A stretch of DNA of 36,510 nucleotides from Marinilactibacillus piezotolerans (GTDB lineage Bacteria > Bacillota > Bacilli > Lactobacillales > Carnobacteriaceae_A), in the NCBI RefSeq assembly GCF_900114235.1, contig NZ_FOSJ01000024.1:1-36510 (forward strand), written 5' to 3'. The position numbers and the translations under genes were made by a program. Of this stretch, positions 35,080 to 36,510 are shown one piece after another; the stretch's first letter is position 1; each line of letters begins with the position of its first letter. The notes beneath the pieces were generated by a model. That model made no database searches and was not told where the DNA came from. It was given only the letters and a program-made list of their open reading frames with translations.

Positions 35080-36315
35080 TCACAGTAAAGATAACTGATT
35101 CGAACGCTTTTCTACTTTGTAAAAGTATCTGATACCTACCGTATCAAACGAGAGGATTTTAGAGATACCTCGTATGAACCGATAAAGATAGAACTTTATT
35201 TTCTTTCGTTTGTTTGAAGGTCGTGCCCGTGCTAAGACTGTTTGTGTATGGTAGTTACTCTTTTCAATGGCCAACGAATAATGCCCAACAAGACAATTCA
35301 TCAGTGTATACAGAATGCGTAATGAACTGACCGTCATTGTTCGCGTTTTTTCTAATTGAAACTCTTCCTTTTGAACACGAAAGAGTTCTTCAATTCGCCA
35401 GCGAGTAATATAACTTTTCAGAATTCGAAGGACATCGTCCTTCCCATTGATGGAGTGATTCGTTAATAGTTTCATTGGCTTTTCGCCATAGCCATAGACA
35501 ACAACCATATTAAGAGGGGAATCTTTTAACACAGGCAACTTAACTTTAATATGACTAACCTTTAATTTATATTCATCACCTTGAATTTCCGTCTTAAAGT
35601 TGATTTTTCCTTTCCGACGATGCGCTAAGTCAGGGACTTTCACGCGACGATTTCTATGTAGTAAATAACGATTATCCTTTAGTCGCGTAATGAAGTGATG
35701 GCCGATATCTTGGACATACTCATATATCGTATTGGTGTCATAACCACGATCCATAACGAAAGTAGCCTTTTTCTTTCCTAAAAACGAAGTGACTGTATTA
35801 AAGCCTTTGGCTATTTCAATATTTTGACTGTGAAAATCTTTCTCCTTGGAAGAATACAAATGATTATACAGAGGCAAGGGATGTTTCGTTTTCAGTGTAG
35901 CCATTGAAAAATTGATTGTAGGATAGCCTTTCTCTAAAACATTCTTTGACCCATCACGGACTAAAGCTAAATGTTCCATCTTTTCGGCATAAGGTTTAAC
36001 AATTTCTGATTCATCAACGATAACCAAAGGGTTATCCGGTATAGATGTTCTTAAGCCATTTAAATAATTATGATGGAGCTCTTTCAAGTCATTCTCTTCA
36101 GAAGCATTACGAGATAAGCGTTTAATGGTGTACTGCAAGTCAATATTTTCTTCTAACGCTCGTGCAATATCTGATAACAGGGTATTTTGAGCCTTAGACA
36201 TGCCATATAAAATATCACTGTAAAATTTCTTTCGTGGTTTAGAAAGACCTTCGGTCAGTTTTTCTAAAAAAGTGATTAAACTTCGCTTTGTTTGATAAAT
36301 TTCTGTAGAATTCAT
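35080..36315 (-). CDS. IS4-family DDE transposase
   Basis: This is a 411-aa transposase that cuts and joins the IS ends. Probable catalytic residues are Asp101 (VIVDESEI), Asp189 (FVMDRGYD) and Glu309. The last sits in a perfect Y-(2)-R-(3)-E-(6)-K signature: Tyr302, Arg305, Glu309, Lys316, the hallmark of IS4-type elements. The C-terminus is basic. The frame is complete with no stops, so the element may be active. GAGG lies about 10 nt before the ATG, and an extended -10 (TGTTATAAT) lies at 36366-36371. Confidence 0.92.
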   Translation of the reverse strand: MNSTEIYQTKRSLITFLEKLTEGLSKPRKKFYSDILYGMSKAQNTLLSDIARALEENIDLQYTIKRLSRNASEENDLKELHHNYLNGLRTSIPDNPLVIVDESEIVKPYAEKMEHLALVRDGSKNVLEKGYPTINFSMATLKTKHPLPLYNHLYSSKEKDFHSQNIEIAKGFNTVTSFLGKKKATFVMDRGYDTNTIYEYVQDIGHHFITRLKDNRYLLHRNRRVKVPDLAHRRKGKINFKTEIQGDEYKLKVSHIKVKLPVLKDSPLNMVVVYGYGEKPMKLLTNHSINGKDDVLRILKSYITRWRIEELFRVQKEEFQLEKTRTMTVSSLRILYTLMNCLVGHYSLAIEKSNYHTQTVLARARPSNKRKKIKFYLYRFIRGISKILSFDTVGIRYFYKVEKRSNQLSLL

Positions 36316-36365
36316 GGTAAAATAACCTCAGTTCCTGTTTTGTTTTTTTGTTTTGTAGTGATTCA

Positions 36366-36371
36366 ATTATA
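36366..36371 (-). promoter_or_regulatory. Predicted -10 of the transposase promoter
   Basis: On the minus strand TATAAT is preceded by TG one base upstream (extended -10). No good -35 is seen, in keeping with weak transposase expression. Confidence 0.5.
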
Positions 36372-36392
36372 ACAGATAACAGGATGAAATTA

Positions 36393-36415
36393 GTCCACAG
36401 ATTTAAGCTGTGGAC
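36393..36415. repeat. Subterminal hairpin of the IS
   Basis: GTCCACAG (36393-36400) and CTGTGGAC (36408-36415) form an 8-bp stem with a 7-nt loop upstream of the transposase promoter. Confidence 0.65.
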
Positions 36416-36420
36416 TGCTC

Positions 36421-36469
36421 AAAAGCCCGAGGATACCATGTTTTCCACATGTGTATACCTCGGGCTTTT
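36421..36469 (-). terminator. Inward-facing terminator-like hairpin at the IS end
   Basis: AAAAGCCCGAGG (36421-36432) pairs with CCTCGGGCTTTT (36458-36469), with further inner pairing (CATG/CATG). A transcript entering the IS from outside on the minus strand would meet this stem and a U-tract before the transposase, so it may block read-through into the transposase gene. Confidence 0.7.
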
Positions 36470-36510
36470 GTCACCGTTCAGGAAATCATAAAATTTTGGG
36501 TAAATTCAAA

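Larger units (their letters stand above)
34925..36510. mobile_element. IS4-family-type insertion sequence (about 1.59 kb)
   Basis: The element is bounded by 13-bp perfect inverted repeats: TTTGAATTTACCC at 34925-34937 and GGGTAAATTCAAA at 36498-36510. It carries one transposase gene on the minus strand. The left end interrupts the ABC exporter frame. The right repeat is at the very last base of the window, so the outer tip and target duplication cannot be checked. It contains a small hairpin after the transposase (35035-35056) and two hairpins before it. Confidence 0.88.

Overview
The window is AT-rich Gram-positive DNA with strong AGGAGG-type ribosome binding sites, PTS sugar uptake, ECF vitamin transporters and a degenerate RexB-type AddB. 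This points to Lactobacillales. The mix of genes would suit the Carnobacteriaceae, but that is inference and I cannot name a genus. No sporulation genes, rRNA, tRNA or CRISPR were seen. Most genes lie on the minus strand; only rqcH (10783-12483) and a three-gene envelope operon (14750-17523) are on the plus strand.

Layout: (1) 108-5707 is a beta-glucoside PTS operon read right to left: promoter, EIIB, EIIC, EIIA, GH1 6-phospho-beta-glucosidase, then a LicR-type PRD regulator. The EIIB-EIIC-EIIA-hydrolase order matches licBCAH of Bacillus. (2) 5711-9530 holds a decayed gene end, a DUF697 GTPase, a YrrS-like membrane protein and a zinc alcohol dehydrogenase, separated by hairpin terminators. 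(3) 9487-10699 holds a MarR regulator followed by an ECF-transporter S component. (4) 10740-14521 holds rqcH facing the lspA-rluD-pyrR operon. (5) 14681-17581 is an exported-protein operon: YkyA-like lipoprotein, NodB-type deacetylase lipoprotein and DUF4015 glycosidase-like protein. (6) 17583-26325 holds addB-addA recombination nuclease and pepT. (7) 26398-32344 holds trmK-nif3, rplY and dnaG-rpoD. (8) 32374-33914 holds csaA, niaX (niacin ECF) and niaR (niacin repressor). (9) 33981-36510 holds the C-terminal half of an ABC exporter cut off by a complete IS4-type insertion sequence, whose outer inverted repeat coincides with the window's last base.

Much of the window is conserved housekeeping sequence. 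The parts most worth a second look are the deacetylase/glycosidase lipoprotein operon, the IS-interrupted exporter, the decayed gene at 5761-5907, the AddB lacking both Walker A and Fe-S cysteines, and several RNA hairpins and operator-like palindromes in intergenic DNA. No clearly new defence or mobile system was found.
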